This document shows positions 11,801 through 25,982 of a stretch of DNA of 64,000 nt, one piece after another. The stretch covers positions 21,188,352 through 21,252,351 of the forward strand of contig OX457028.1 in the NCBI GenBank assembly GCA_949752745.1, in the 5' to 3' direction. Position numbers and translations under genes: made by a program. The notes below the pieces were generated by a model. That model had not been told where the DNA came from, searched no databases, and saw only the letters and a list, made by a program, of their open reading frames with translations. How positions within the stretch are numbered: the stretch's first letter is position 1; every line of letters starts with the position of its first letter. This DNA is from Protula sp. h YS-2021. Its lineage: Eukaryota > Annelida > Polychaeta > Sabellida > Serpulidae.

Positions 11801-14639
11801 AAGAAATGGCAAGGGTTTCTCCTTGTGATAGGTAAAAATCCCACCCCTGCGGCGGGGATGCGGTGAGTTTTATTCATATATTATATTAAGTGTTTAATAA
11901 TTACATTTTATATATTATAACATCGTCTATTGGTATTTTTCTATTTTTCAGTTTCCACTTTATTTATGGATTTGTGTAATTCAGTATACACTGTAATTGC
12001 CTTCAAAAAAGGCTAGTGAGTCTGAATAAAAAATATGCTCTATTCACACGATGACTAATTATTTGCAAATGGACTGAAGTGCAGTTCAGCATTTGAGCAT
12101 TATGATACCTGACCTTAATTGGGATATAAATATATTTTTAACTTGTTCTTAAGAAAATCAATGGAAACAAACGAAGAAAATTAAAAAGGAATTAAAATCT
12201 GTGATAAAGAAAAAATATATGAATATTTAAGAACATTAGACCTTTTAATTCTCTTGGAAATGTAGGGGGGGGGGGCTTTTTACCGTTTCCCGTTTCTTCT
12301 ACATCCCATCATTGACTGTTGTTGTCTGGGTAAAAACACTTATCCAGTAAACATTGCAGGTTTTTCAATGTCTGTTTGACGTCGCGACAAATCGACCTAT
12401 CGTCCCACCGTTTCTAAAATGGTGTACTTGGTTATTTTGCCGTCGCGACCAAATAGACACGTTACACAGGTGCCGTTGTTTAGCCGTGAAACAAACTTTG
12501 CAGCTAAATGTCCAAGGTGTTTTTCGCAACGCTGAATGATCATCAGTAAGTCGATAGCTGTCCAATATCTGAGAAAGACTTTGTTTTCACTTTGACAAAC
12601 AACAAAATCTTGGCATCAGGTGTCAGGTCACAATGTCCATCGACAAATTTCCAACCTTTCTAAAAAGTTGCAGTTAGTCGCAGAAAAAATCGCCAAGTTG
12701 CAATGTTGCAACTCCATTTAAACGAACAGACGTCAGGGTCACAACTCTAGCGTATCGCCAATCGGAAAGAGAACCATCATAGATATTTTACGAAATAAAC
12801 TAAAATGTTGGTTCTGAGGAAATATTATCATGACTTGCTGACAAGTCCAAATTCAATTGTAGCCACTTTTCCTTTGTCTAAGAGAAATTGTATGTATACT
12901 TGGAAACAAAAAACTTTCCAAATTGTTATTATTTACATAGTATAGAATTGAACTGAGATAGGAAATACTGTTCCTTTTGCATACAATGGATATTCCAGTG
13001 GAATAAAATGGAGTATTTCTTTTGCGACAAAAAAACACACATTCCCACCCAATCCAAAAAGTGGAGCGGCGGTTGCGGGTGGGGGAGGGGGAGACGTTGG
13101 ATCTGTTAGCCAAAAAACAAAAAACAAAAACAAAAAAAAAACAAAAAAAAACAAGAAACAGCAGCACAGGATGCAATGAGATGGTACTCAGAACTGCAAC
13201 CATGCCCCGCCCACTTTCTCGAAGTCTCCACTTATGTCATGATGTGCTCTTATCGCCCAGCTAGTGTAGCCATATTACAACAGAACATTCTCAGTGTTAA
13301 TCACCCAGCCGTGTGGCAACCAAACGAAAGAAGAAAAGCACCTTGTTTTTGCCCTATTTTAGAGCCGCATTTGACAATGTCGAAGTTTTTATTTTGAAAC
13401 GTATCAAGTATTACTTATTTGAAAATACGAGAGCTGAAAACGCAAGCGCAAAAATTAAAAACAAAATTCTGATTTTTAAAGGTCATTCCAGGTCTTGTGG
13501 GAGAGGGCAGGAGAGCGATTATTGCGAGACCCAGAAACAGTTGGGGCCCTGCATTATTTGGGAGGGGGGGGGGGGTAGAGTATGGATTAGTCCTCCGGAT
13601 CATACGCCTGTGTTATGCCGTTTATATATGTTGCTCGACCCCCCCCCCCCCCCCCAACCTTCATCAATTCAGTCTTCTGGTCATTAGGTGCTTTCGAAAT
13701 AAAAGTGGAATGCGGTCTGGCAGTAGCACAAGACCCTAGGTCTGACTTTGTGGCTGACTTACTCTCTTAGCCTTGCTTTCTTGACGGCATTCCTAAGAAT
13801 TCGCTTTTCAAAAAATGCTGTGACCAGTGATATTCTTGGCCATATATCAATGGCACCGCTGTGATAATCTAGTCTAACAACAGGGGAGTTATTTTAGGTC
13901 GGACATAAATTATAAGTGAGTAGCACTCGCATAACAGAATCACCATTACTGAAAACTTACTATCAATGGCGTAGAGTTTATTTCTGAGTGTTAGTCAATG
14001 ACTGCATAGAATCGGGTGAAGTTTACTTTTCACGTTTTACCAAAGGCTTAGTAATCCTTGAATAAAATGGGACGCAAGCTGAGGGGGAGGGGGTGTAATA
14101 TTCATTAAGTACTCCGTATTTCCGGAGGGGGATCTTTCGGATCTGCACTCTACAGTTGATAAAAAATGGGATATTATTTATATAGCACTATTGTATTATT
14201 TATTATTTTATTTTATTTATCATTTTGTATATATATTATTTATATATATATTATTTATATATATAGCACTTCTCGTTTAGGGGACGTTTTAATAAGTCGT
14301 GGACACGCATGGTGACCAGTTTGTATGTGAGTGCCCCCCTCCCCCGAAAGACAAGAGAACCCTGAAAATCAAAACACAATGGAGAACTTTCCAAGCCATG
14401 CTAATGTGCTTGGTAAATCAAACGGCTCCTACCCATGAGTATCAAAAACATCAGTCTGCTTCTTGTCAAGCCTGACACAGTCCTCAGAATATCTCACAAT
14501 TAAGAAGGGTATCAGAAGGCCGGGAACAGTTTTAATTGTTTCTCTTGGAAATAGTACCCTTTTGGAAGAGGGTAGGGTTGGCATACTTTGTTTTTATGTG
14601 TGTGAATCGCTGTTTTCGTTTCTTTCTTGCCCAAACGAA
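8868..14639. other. Intergenic; no gene recognised
   Basis: Short homopolymer runs occur at about 9637 (C), 10263 (A), 11761 (G), 12266 (G), 13566 (G) and 13640 (C), and an A/C-rich tract lies at 13104-13156. Short open frames here have no recognisable domain. An ATGGCGGAACC start at 10095 opens about 40 codons without a splice site or a family match. A block at about 14090-14345 resembles 1040-1490. Confidence 0.45.
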
Positions 14640-14796
<157 letters not shown>

Positions 14797-15068
14797 AAGA
14801 AATGTATTTTTATTTTTTTAATTTGTTAAGTTATAATTGCAAATAGGCAGCCAATTTATTAAGCCAAGGCCACGCTTCAGTGCCTGGCTACATCTTTTTA
14901 TCTGGTGGTATCAATTTGTGAATTCTGAGTTAATTGTGGTCTATGCAGTTTAAGACTCTGTGACCTGACTGACAGGGACTTTTGCTTAAAAAATATTGAT
15001 TGCTGTACACTATTGAAAAAGAAATAATCCACGCAGTTGAAAAACTCCTATTCAATGCGGAAGTTACG

Positions 15069-16054
15069 ATGCCGCGACTCTCCGAAAACGAGAGATTACA
15101 GGCTATAGGGATGTTAATTGGTGGTGCTTCGCATACAGCGGTGGCCAGACAGTTGGGTGTTGCCAGATCAACAATTCTTCATCTCGTAAGACATTACGAG
15201 GAAACCGGATCGATGCGCGATCGCCTCAGACCAGGCCAGCGGCGAATAACGACCGTGCATCAGGATCGTGAAATTTGATTGCTACTCCTCCGCAAAGTGC
15301 TGTGGCAGCGCATGCTACGCCGGATAGAAACAACCCGCAAATCAGCGGAAAGACCTTGTTGCTTCATCTTCGTGAGCACAACATTCGGCCATACCGCGCC
15401 TATGTTGGACCTGTGTTGAATAACCGTACACAGCGTGTAAGGTGTCAGTCGGCACACAACCACTCAGGCAGACTTTGGCAACGTCGCAGTTGGAACCGCG
15501 TTGTGTTTAGCGATGAGTCACGTTTCCTGCTATTCCTCAATGATGCACAGGGGTGCGTATACCGACGAGAAGGGGAACGATATCATTATCCATGTCTCCG
15601 CGAGATCGACAGATTTGGGGGTGGTAGTACCATGGTGTCGGGTGCAATAAAGTTCGGATGGAAATCACGGTTCCTAATCATTGACGGCACTCCTACGTCT
15701 CAACGATACCTAAACACTGTGTTAGAAGGGGAAATTGTGCCTTGTTTCAACCAAACTCCTCGTGCAATATTCGTGCATGATAATACTCGTCTGCACGTAG
15801 CCGTTAATTGTCAGAATAGGCTACGCACCAACAACAATAACACAAATCCCATCGAACAGTTGCGGGATATCCTCGACCGAAGCATTCCCGCGCGTATGCT
15901 GCAACTCCAAACGCATACAGCACTGCGCCAAGCCTTGATCGAGAAATGAAATAGGATAAAACGGCGTATTAACATGCTCATCACGCCATCATTGCCAGGC
16001 GGATAAATGCACTTATAAACGCGCAAGGTTCCCACACGTGTTACCAAACATTTC
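15069..16054 (+). pseudogene. Tc1-like transposase, broken
   Basis: The reading starts MPRLSENERLQAIGML at 15069, followed by a helix-turn-helix (TAVARQLGVARSTI) and a basic RPGQRR stretch. This is the N-terminal DNA-binding part of Tc1-like transposases. A TGA at 15276-15278 interrupts the frame, probably a CpG decay of an Arg codon, and a frameshift follows within about 40 bases. The catalytic part then reads VVFSDESRF (first Asp), FVHDN (second Asp) and NPIEQLRDILD (Glu). Only 24 residues lie between the second Asp and the Glu instead of the usual 34, so about 30 bases are deleted before NPIE. A TGA at 15947 and further shifts break the C-terminus; homology fades near 16054. It cannot make active enzyme. 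Clear terminal inverted repeats were not found. Confidence 0.85.
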
Positions 16055-16247
16055 AAATGTCGTCAAGTCCAAATTTGTATGCCGAATTTTTGAAATGACA
16101 TTTTGTTCAGTTACAATTAGTGTTCAAGGAAAAATCGTGTGCTCATAGAAGGACTTACAGCGCTGTTATTTAAAAAAATGTAATAAAGTAAGTACAGTAC
16201 ATATGATTTTTCTTTTTCACTGTTTCGTTTTTGTACTGTCCCTTGGT

Positions 16248-16358
<111 letters not shown>

Positions 16359-16615
16359 TTTGTACTGTAAATAAATGTTTAAAATTGCGAATAATGTCTG
16401 TTTTCGTTGTACAACCAAAATGGTGTGGTAAAATTGCGTTATGCTGTGCAAAATAGAGGATTCTCAATGTACCGAACACTTCCCTAAACCGAACGAATTG
16501 CTTGTGATGCTATAATAATTCAACGATCCCGGTAAATATTTTGACATTGGGACCACGCCGGTTTATGGATGATTGTGAAAGTCTACAACGTCTAACTTCC
16601 AATGTTGTTTAGACG

Positions 16616-16907
16616 CAGGGTTGAGACTTCGTAAAATTTTCTGGTCGCCCGGAGGGCGACCAACTTTAAAAAGTTAGTCGCCCGGCACAAAAGTTAGTTG
16701 CCCGGCGCAATTTTTGCAAAATTTGTCTACCCCGCCTCAGATGAAAAAACAACAACGAAATGGTGTTTAAAATAATCAACAGTATTTACCTGAAAATACT
16801 CAGAAAAAAGTTAGTCGCCACTCGGGCGATCATCTCAAAAAAGTTGGTCGCCCGAGTCAAAAGTTGGTCGCCACGGGCGACCGGGCGACCGCGAAATCTC
16901 AACCCTG
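16616..16907. mobile_element. MITE with CAGGGTTGAGA termini, 292 bp
   Basis: The left end CAGGGTTGAGACTTCG and right end CGAAATCTCAACCCTG are inverted repeats with one mismatch. The interior holds more inverted copies of 'gtcgcccgg' and 'gggcgac'. The flanks TAGACG and TAGACA look like a slightly decayed target duplication. The CAG..CTG ends suggest a hAT-like non-autonomous element. Confidence 0.75.
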
Positions 16908-19900
16908 TAGACATCAGGAAAGCGAAGGTCAAACTTCGAAGCGACCTGTCATAGCTTACATTTCAGATGGACGCTAACATAACGGACATAAAAAGCTTCT
17001 TTGATTGTGACCCGGTTGTAATCGTTACAATGTCGATTTGTCAACCGCATACAAAAGATGTTGTTTTTCTGAGGACTATTCCATGTTGCACAAAAGAAGT
17101 TTGAGGGTTTGGTCGCAACCAAAAGCAGCCTCTACATAAAATTGTTTATCCAACGTCTATTCAGCGTTGTGTTAAAGACTTTGATTAGACGTTGATCTAT
17201 GGTGGCGACCAATCACAACCAAATACAACCAGGTTTAATGTTGCGATTTGATCACATCAATGTCATAACTTCAAATCGACGATATCTCGACGTTTGAATG
17301 TTTACTGATATACAGCAAATCCAAAGCTGTGTTACGAAGAGTTTTGATGCGAGTGGCAGCGCTACATTACTTTAACAAGGACTCTAAATAATTCAACAAT
17401 TTTAAGTCTTCGGGGCTGTAATTATGTGTTACTTTACTCGGTAGCAAATATTGTTCTTAGTGAGGTCAACGGCTATGCGAAACATGCTTATTTCTACCCA
17501 TCTGCAGTGTATTACTGGCTTATTGTTTATGTATAAAAATAGGCAACATCTGTAATTTTGTCAACATTACAAGATTTTTCAAAGGTTCGCCAAAACACAC
17601 ATTAAAATAGCTTCGATGTGCTTTCACCCCGCCATTTGTCAAGCATGGTTACCGTCAATATAACAGTGTGAGAAACATGTTACATCAGTTGTAATGGCAA
17701 TCTCCACCAAATAACCTGGCTCGAGCGAATTTTCCATCTGTACCCATCAGATGTAATCCGCTTATTTCGAAATGGCATTTTGTAGAAGAGGGAACTGGTA
17801 CAACATAAAAATACAGTTCGAATAAAAATACAAATAGCATTCGTATTGGTTTTCAGTGGTTCTATCCTTGGACGCCATAGGACTAGAAAACGAACTGTGC
17901 GCCTCAAATGTCAGATGTGAATAGTAAATCAGATGACCATTTTGGAGAGGATGTACACGTTTTGGCCAAAATTAACCGCACTTATTTATTACAATTGCTG
18001 TATAATTGCTTTACCTGTATTTTAACGTTACACTTCAAAAGAAGTTAGAAGACGGTAATGACAACGACGACAATTTATTTCAAGAATTCTCCGGCCTCAA
18101 TTAAGTGTGCTGTCCAGCTGTCAATCAAATCAAACTGGCACAAGTAATCTCAGAAGGAATGGTAATCATTTATTCATGCCATTCTGAAAAATGTTAAAAT
18201 ACTAAAAAGAATTTCCGTATTCCTTTGGCTCGTCATGAATATCTTGAAAGGCATCAAAGTCATATTCTACAATGTAATTGTGTTATCGTCACAAGAATTT
18301 CGCTTTTAAAACACCTGCTTTAAAAGGTCTTTAAAAGGTCTGATGCGGAATGTATACTGAGGCTCAAAAACCATTGCAAGGTCAGAATATGTTTCGCTTC
18401 TGACTTTAATGCCAATGAAATAGCTCTTTAAAATAAAATAAAGATATAACAAAACTTAAATAATGATATAGCGAATGCTAAACATCAATAAGGAATAAGT
18501 TGTCTTTCTTTACGAAGACAAAAGCTAAAAAATTTAATGATAAAACCACAAACTCTTGATCAAAATTTGTAAAATCACGGGGTTTTTTGCTTGCTAAGGG
18601 AAGCGTTTTACGGGTAAATTCAAGTCCAATGAGTGGTCTTATTGCCTTTAACTGATCCAATCGCCGCACTGTATAATTTGAAAACTTTCAGGGTCGTAAA
18701 GTTATTCAACGAAGATGTATGGAATATGCAGCAACATTGTGATATGTTCTTCTATGCTAAAACTTTGATATAACTTGAAATGCCCAGACAAGAGAAAAGA
18801 GCATATTAGTGGACGCAAATGTATAAAAATCGCAGTGCAGAGTAACAGCGACACCCTCAACGTATACAATAAGGCATACAGTGCAACCTTCATAAAGTCT
18901 TGATATAAGTATATTCATTAGAGAAGAACAAACCTTAACAGGCGCAAACAATCAATTTGGTTATTTTGAAAATAAAGAGATGTAACAAAATCAATGCACC
19001 CATGACTAAACGTTAATACCATAGAGTGCATAATTTGCAGTGTGCATGTTAATGTAAATAAAATAGAAGTTTTAGAGATCTGACCTGACCTTAGTCGCCA
19101 ATATCATAGTCATATTTAAAAAACAGAAGGTGTAGGTAATGTATCTTTGAAACTATAAAGGTATCAGACTATAATATGTCTCGGCAATTATTCAATCAAC
19201 TACTTATCATATCTTTACACTTAAATCCTTAGCAGGCATAGTAAATAGCCTAAAATTTGAAAATGTATGTTGCCTGAATGAACTAAGAAAAAGCAGACCA
19301 GTTGACTCGGTACAGTGAAAGGGAATGAGCTGCAAAATGTTCTGGGTGGGGAATATCGACGAAGACTGTCAGCTTAGTAGTGCTAGTAGTGCTATAGCTT
19401 TGGTTTGAATTAGTAGTGCTAGTGGTGCTTTATGAATACTCTCCCCGAAAACCTCAAAAGCGTTTCGTTTTGCCTTGTTGGTACATCTTATCAGATTTGT
19501 AGTAAAATAGGAACTGTAGTAAAATATATCCGTTTATACATAATATGCATGTTTAAAATAGGTGCTAGGATTCCGGTCTGAATGGGTTGATAGATAAGAA
19601 ATTACTGCTGTACACTGAATACATGGGCTATTTAATGAATGAATACTCTTAAAAACACCATGAGTATTCTTGATTTTACGTGAATTGAATTGAAGGGAAT
19701 TGTCTTCAAATGAGAACCTATTTCTCAAAGATGAAATATTAAATCACGTTCCAGTAGAATTTTAAAGCCTTTTAAGCCTGATTTTTGCTTTTCCTGTGCA
19801 GAGAAGTGACTATTTTCCATATTCCGAAACATTTCTAAGAAACTTTTTTTACCAGTTCAAAACTTTTCTAAAAAAAAGCTTAGTCTCAAATCCAGTAAGC

Positions 19901-21149
19901 CAGATAGTTAACTTTGCATATTTTACATTTCTATATTTAACAGCAATTTCACTTTTGACACTTTTTCACATTTGCTCTGTTATAACTTCAATATTCTTAT
20001 CCTTTTCCAAATTTTCTTTCATTTTTGAATTTACCTGTAAAATCATTGCTATTTTGATTGGCTTGAAACATACATCTGCTGTTATGTTTATGTTTTCATT
20101 TTTGTTATGTCTGTTATTCCGCGTAATAATTTGCCTATTTCTTTGAATTTGGCTACATGATGTGTCAACTTTAAGATGTTATTTCAGCGCATTGCATTTG
20201 TTGTAATATGCACACTTTTTAATTCTTGATTTGAAACATTCTGAGCTGTAAGTGCATAATTTACACTCAGATGGCCACGATTTTTCCAACTAATTAATCT
20301 GAAAGGTTGTAATGTCCAATTTCAAATAAATTCTTTGTTGTCTTATTATTGGGTAAAATAAAATCTATTTCATTTCTTGCGTGATTTACTTGGTGTACAG
20401 CATCGAAATTAGCTCCCACAAGCAGCTCTGGAATAGCTTTGGTATCGGGTAATTTTGGACAAGCTAAATCAGATGCGGAAAAGAATTGCAGGTTATGGAA
20501 TAAAAACACAACGAAAGAGATAGAAAATTTAGAGATATATATTGAATGTGTCCTCTTTGTCTTTCTTTTTTTGGAAAGTACTGACATTTTGAAAATACTG
20601 CAATGTTACTTAAATACCGTGTGATCGCACACAAAAATTACGACCTTTCCTTTCGTTACATTGTGAGTTTATTGACTATTTCAATATGGACAGCTATATC
20701 AATAGGGTCTTTGTTTACTAAGTTTATAATATACCTTTTCACTGAGTCCCAAAGCTATTACTTGGAAATTGTTGCCAGATATAAGCATTTAACACCCGTG
20801 GATTTGGCTCCAAGTTAGCTTCTTCTTAGTTTGCTCCGTGTATAGCTTCTTCACTGGTATCAAGCCTTCCATTGTTCAACTGATAGGGTCAGTTATATAT
20901 TTACAATGACGACTTCGCCGATCTGTTCTTATCCGTCGTCTGCATGTACATGTACAAACTTTTTCTTAAAATGTTTCTTTACTCACAAGGTTACAGTACA
21001 TCCAAATTAGTGAAATAAAAAAGAACATATTGCATGCTTGAAAACAAATTTCGTTTGGTAGGCTTCGCAAAATAGGATATATTTTAGTCGAAAGGATTGC
21101 TAAACGTGTAAGTAGATTAGTTCCAGGGCGGGGGGTGGGGGGAGGCACT
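16908..21149. other. Intergenic; no gene recognised
   Basis: This is AT-rich sequence with only short, compositionally unremarkable open frames. A minus-strand frame at 20294-20587 encodes a stretch near 'PELLVGANFDAVHQVNHARN' that looks protein-like, but I cannot assign it. Confidence 0.4.
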
Positions 21150-21330
21150 TAGTCAGTGGCCTATATCCATCGCTTATAGATAATGTCTGTTATGTGTGTC
21201 TGTGTACGAAAACAATTTTCATAAATGCTATTCCTATGCTATTTTGATCCGATTGCTTTGAAATTTGGCGGAAATGTTCCCTAGATAATGACCCGCACGG
21301 ACTTGATTTTTAATTGGCCATTTCGGAGAG
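21150..21330 (+). mobile_element. HINE-like fragment
   Basis: The order is a short self-complementary stretch (tatatccatcgcttatagata), a gtct/gtgt-rich tract, then 'attttgatccgattgctttg'. This is the layout seen in the better preserved HINE-like elements of this window. No defined 3' end is visible. Confidence 0.35.
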
Positions 21331-22269
21331 TCAGAATGTTCCTGGGCATTGTGGTTTGATTACTGTTGATGTGTCCCATGTGGCTGCAACAATAAGTTAT
21401 ACCAATCAGTCAAAACTAAACAAAATTGTACATTTTAAAATTATTTTAACCTCTTTTAAAATGTTGCTGCTCTTGTATTTTTTTATTCTAATAACCAACA
21501 TTTTTGCTGTATTTGCTGGTAGTGTTAAAGATAATACAAGCAACCAGATAATTTCATTACATTCCAATGCTGATGTGGATTCGACCCCGACACAGTGGTT
21601 GCATGATGATTTCTTATGCAACTAATAGGCGCTCACCGGTGGTAGCACAGCGCGCGTTAATCATGCTCATTAACGTCATATGCAATAGATATTCTAGTTA
21701 ATGTTTATTATGGTGATAAAGATACAAGCTGAACAGTAAATTAGGCATATTTTGCGGATCAAATGTTATGCAAATGTTAGCCTTTAAAAGCAATTTCACT
21801 AACCAGTTTTTAACATGCTGCTCTCACTTTCTAGTGATCGCCTGTTGTACTTGATCTACTAGATCCCATATTTTCACAATGTTCCTGGAAAATCTTGCTT
21901 TTAGATATAGAAAATTCAATCATTTCGCATGATTCCATCTAAAGTATTAGTGAAGTAGCATTTATGAAAAATTTTTACATTGGCCGTTTCTCAACGCACA
22001 CACAAACACTTTCATTGATCCAGAAATTTGGGTCAGTTCCTTATCATCAGTATGTACCACTTCTCTTGGTGCTACCTCTTTCCTGAGAAGAAACTTTGGT
22101 GGTATCCGCTGACGATTTAACTGTTAATATGTTCTAGGCTAATACTTATCTTGCTGTGTAACTACCGGAGAGTGCCAGTTTATTGCATAAGAAATCGCTA
22201 CACAAGCGAAAGTACTGACTAAATCATATACTTATGACACTTTTTATTTTCAATACCACTTTTAAAAAA

Positions 22270-22600
22270 TCTTCAAGAAAGGTAATTTTTAATGAAAACA
22301 TCAAGGAAGGACATTCTGTTAAAATTTAGAAGAAATCCAATCAAAATTGCAGGTGAGGCACAGCCTTCTGGAAAATAGCCCACAAAAGGTTTTAAAATAC
22401 TTATATATGGTCTATTTTTTTGTGCAGCGCCACTAACAGCAGTTTTTTTGTAAAAGCGGAATACACAGGGAACATTTGTGCAAAATCTGAAAGCAATCGG
22501 ATAAAAACTGTAACTGAAGAAGCATTTTTAGTAACATTTTGCTTGTGCACATAGAGACGACGATAGCCCCCAATGGTGTTAATAAACCAGACTTCGTTAT
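22270..22600 (-). mobile_element. HINE-like fragment, minus orientation
   Basis: Read on the minus strand it has 'gggggctatcgtcgtctc', then 'tttttatccgattgctttc' and T-rich sequence. It is the only HINE-like element I found in this orientation. The limits are approximate. Confidence 0.35.
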
Positions 22601-24860
22601 TTGGTCCTAAACACACACATTACAGAAGGATAAAAAAGATGGGAAAAGCACACCAACTAAAGTGGGGGTAAAAAAAAAACAAAAACAAAAAAAAAAACAA
22701 AAAACAAAACAAAAAAAAAAAAAAACAAATGCGTGAGCCGCATTTAGTCTGGCCACTGATTACAAGATGCCATTTTCATTCTAGTTCCTGTATATTTTGA
22801 CCTTATGAAAGGAGTCACTTGCCATTCTAATTAAAAAAAAAACATAAATCAGAAAATGCTGATAACGTGCAATTTAAATTCGTTATAACTGAAAAATCAA
22901 ACAATATTTTTTGTCTACCATTCAACTATTGAGAGTAGGGACTGGAGCTGAAAAGTTGCAGAACACAATTTTTTTTTAGTACAATCCACATGTCAAGGAT
23001 GCATGATTACTCAAGGCCAGTAGTTTATTAACGAAGCTTGCTTGTCCATGTGATTGCTAGTGAATACAAAGTTCGACCAAACTGGCAAAGTGGCTATGGG
23101 AACCAATTTATTTCAAAGTCTGCATTTCTGTTGTTATCGCATAACACAACGAAAATGCAACACAGCTGAAAAGAAAGGATACTTTTGGAGCTCAGGGACA
23201 TCATACTTGCATAAGGTAAACGCGTATTTTTAGGTGCGATTCAAAGTAATCTTCCAAATAATACTAGTGTTAGAAGATTAATAAACAAATTTGTCATTTG
23301 CAGAATTGTAGATTATCGGGGAACAGTTTACTCTGTCAAGAGCTGCACGTTTTTAAGTCCACTTGTCACTGGCTAGCTCCAAGTCAGCTCCTTATTTTGG
23401 TCGGGACATCTAACTTTAAGTGCCACCAGTTAGATACGCTGGCGGCCATCTATCGCTATTTCGGGGCCATGTAATAAGAATTCCCCATAAAGAAAGGTGC
23501 AGTATTGGAAATAGGCTACGGGGGTCAACCTCGAAAAAGAGTCCCTTTCACAGATCCTTTCACAGATCCGGCGCGATTTTGAAATTGAGGGGGCATGGGG
23601 TCTAGAAAAAGATATAAAAAACTACGGGTTGGCAACAGATAACAGTTCTTATACCAGAATACTTAAAAAGGGACATGAGCACATAAATATAAAAAGGTAA
23701 AAAAATACAGGACTTGTGAAAACGTGAGAAATTAATATACTTTCACACACAAAAATATTCCAGACCTTCAAACGTTCCTACAGGGCTCGTAGCATTCTTG
23801 AAAAGTCTTGAATTTGCTAAATCGTCCCAAGGTACTTAGACTTATCTTGAATTTTGGAAAAAAAGTCTTGAAAAGTCTTGAATTAGGAAATCAATTTATT
23901 AAATTTGTGTATTCTGTATGTTTTTTTTTCGCGCCTTCTTGACACTGCAACGACAAAGAAAGAATTTTTATGACAGATGAACTTGATATTGTGGATAAGC
24001 TGAATGATATTGTGGTAAAAAGAGTAAATGTTATTAGATATGCAATATATCACTATTGTCTTTAAATTCATAAAATAAATCAACAAAACGTATGTGAAGC
24101 TATTTCTAAAAACTTAAAAATAGGATTGTACTCTGCTTAATGGGTTTTTATAAAAGCATAAAACTAAAAGCACTGTATTTGAGATGACACAGCTTAAAAC
24201 AACGTAAACTTTAAATTTATTCATGGTTTTAATATTTTTAAGAGCTGACAATTTATTTTTAGTATACGAAAAATGACATAATTTTATTCTTGATTGGTGG
24301 GTGCAACACAACATTTTCTAACTGCTACAGATTTTGACATTTCGTATAGATTTCATACAAATTGAGTATCTTGTACATGTTGAGCGGTAATTTGGTAATT
24401 TTAAAGAGGAATGTAAAACTTCAGGGTTTTATCCCAACTTCAAAATCTTTGCCTCCCAGGGACACCACGCTTGCATATTTTTGCGTCCCCCCATGATTTT
24501 TGTGCGTCCCCCAATCTGCACTCTGTTTTTGTTTGTGTCCCCTTATTTGAATAAGCACAAAGGGCGTTTGTTTGTGGGGGGGGGGGTGGTAAGAGGTAAA
24601 AAAAAAAAACAATGAATTCTCATCTAACCATGCCTTCTTTTCATATTGTTAAACGGTCTGGCAGCGTCGGAAGAATCAAAGTGTTCGATGGCTGGTCCTT
24701 TTAGTTTAATGAACATTAAACGGTTCAACCGTTCAGGGTTTAGTCTGTTTCTGTTTCTTACACATGGAACAGTGGAAACCGGTATAACTAAGGCCAGTTT
24801 GCACAGCAACGCAAAATTGGGAAACTGAATATGGAATCGTTAATGAGCATTTCTGTAAAA
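22601..24860. other. Intergenic; no gene recognised
   Basis: It holds an A-rich tract with scattered C at 22668-22729, a G-run near 24578 and an A-run at 24598. Repeated 'gtcttgaaaagtcttgaatt' motifs near 23800-23885 look like part of a dispersed repeat. No exon was recognised. Confidence 0.4.
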
Positions 24861-25177
24861 GCGGGACTCGAAATTAGCTGGGGCCCGAGGCCCCACAATT
24901 TTTATCGGACAGGCCTATGCTAATCGTCAGTATAAACGATTTTCACAGAAAGGGAAATAGGGGTGTGGAAAGAACTCGGAGTCAAAATATAATAAAAACA
25001 ATAAAAGACAAACTGAAGACATTGTATTACGGCTATGTGTACGAATAGTTAAGAGAAATAAATTACTTTTGTGGGAGTGTCGTCATTTTTCTAATATATA
25101 GCCTATATCTATCCGGGCCCAAGGATTTTCGGCCGGGCCCCAAGAAATTTGGTGGAAATGGTTAATTTTGAGCCCTG
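24861..25177. mobile_element. Palindromic MITE, about 317 bp
   Basis: The left end GCGGGACTCGAAATTAGC pairs with the right end GTTAATTTTGAGCCCTG with a few mismatches. Inner copies of 'ggggcccgaggccccac' and 'ggccgggccccaag' also pair. The flanks TAAAAG and CAAAAG may be the target duplication. Confidence 0.55.
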
Positions 25178-25378
25178 CAAAAGCCTCAGAAGTCAGCGTG
25201 TTTTTGTAGCACCATACAAAGTGCTTAAACTGTAGATTTTTTTTCAGTAATAATGCATTGTGAAGACAGATTTTTTATGCGTCTCCTGGGACGCAAGCCC
25301 AATATCATTTTCTAATACCAGCTACTCAATTCGTATAATTGCATTTAATGTTCAATTGCAATTCCTCTGCTGATTGCG

Positions 25379-25982
25379 GTATCCCGACAAAAGGTCTCGC
25401 GACATAACGCCTCGCGACATAACGCCTCGCTACATAACGCCTCAAAATGTAAAGTGGGACAAAACGCCTCACTTTTTGAAACAAAAATAAAAACACATAA
25501 TTCCACTTTCTAAATCTGATTTTAATTTTGCCATTTAGCCATCGCTAACAAATGAGCGTTTCATTACACAGCAAACAGATATATTTTTACACTATAGTTT
25601 GAATCCAAGGTATGATATCCAAAATACTCTGACTTACCTCCTGAAATCCACCAGCATTTATACTACTAAAAACGTCTAGGGATTAGGTGTTATCTACATC
25701 TGTGGAACAAGCAACGTTTGCATTTGACTTGTTTTTCAGCCAGTCTGGCGACTTTCGAGGATTAGATGCCATGTAATACTCCGATATCTCTGACATTCAG
25801 TGACTCTGATCGGACTACTCTTTGAATGCAAGACCAGAAAGAAAGATGGGGGAAAATAGGGAGTTTATACGAGTGAGGCGTTTTGTCGCACTTTACATTT
25901 TGAGGCGTTTTGTCGCGAGGCCTTATGTCGCGAGGCGTTTTATCGCGAGGCGTTATGTGGCGAGGCGTTTTGTCGCGGATTC
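25379..25982. mobile_element. Foldback element whose arms are tandem 17-bp repeats
   Basis: The left arm (about 25389-25480) is made of 'cgcgacataacgcct' units and a 'caaaatgtaaagtgggac' block. The right arm (about 25870-25980) is its inverse. A 9-bp direct repeat GCTGATTGC (25369-25377 and 25983-25991) flanks the element and is a good candidate target duplication. The middle is AT-rich. The Arg/Ala/Val-rich open frame across the right arm is an artefact of the repeat. Confidence 0.75.

Noticed and set aside
13757..13880. A minus-strand segment ending AVKKARLR before a gtaagt
   Set aside because: It looks like the end of a coding region or element, but the upstream part is interrupted and the frame closes at once after the apparent donor; no family was recognised.
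20294..20587. A minus-strand frame with protein-like text (PELLVGANFDAVHQ)
   Set aside because: It might be a remnant of a retroelement or an exon, but I know no family that matches. A translated database search would decide.
25625..25690. A strong minus-strand donor (aggag/gtaagt) in the foldback element
   Set aside because: No convincing exon precedes it; it is probably chance inside a mobile element.
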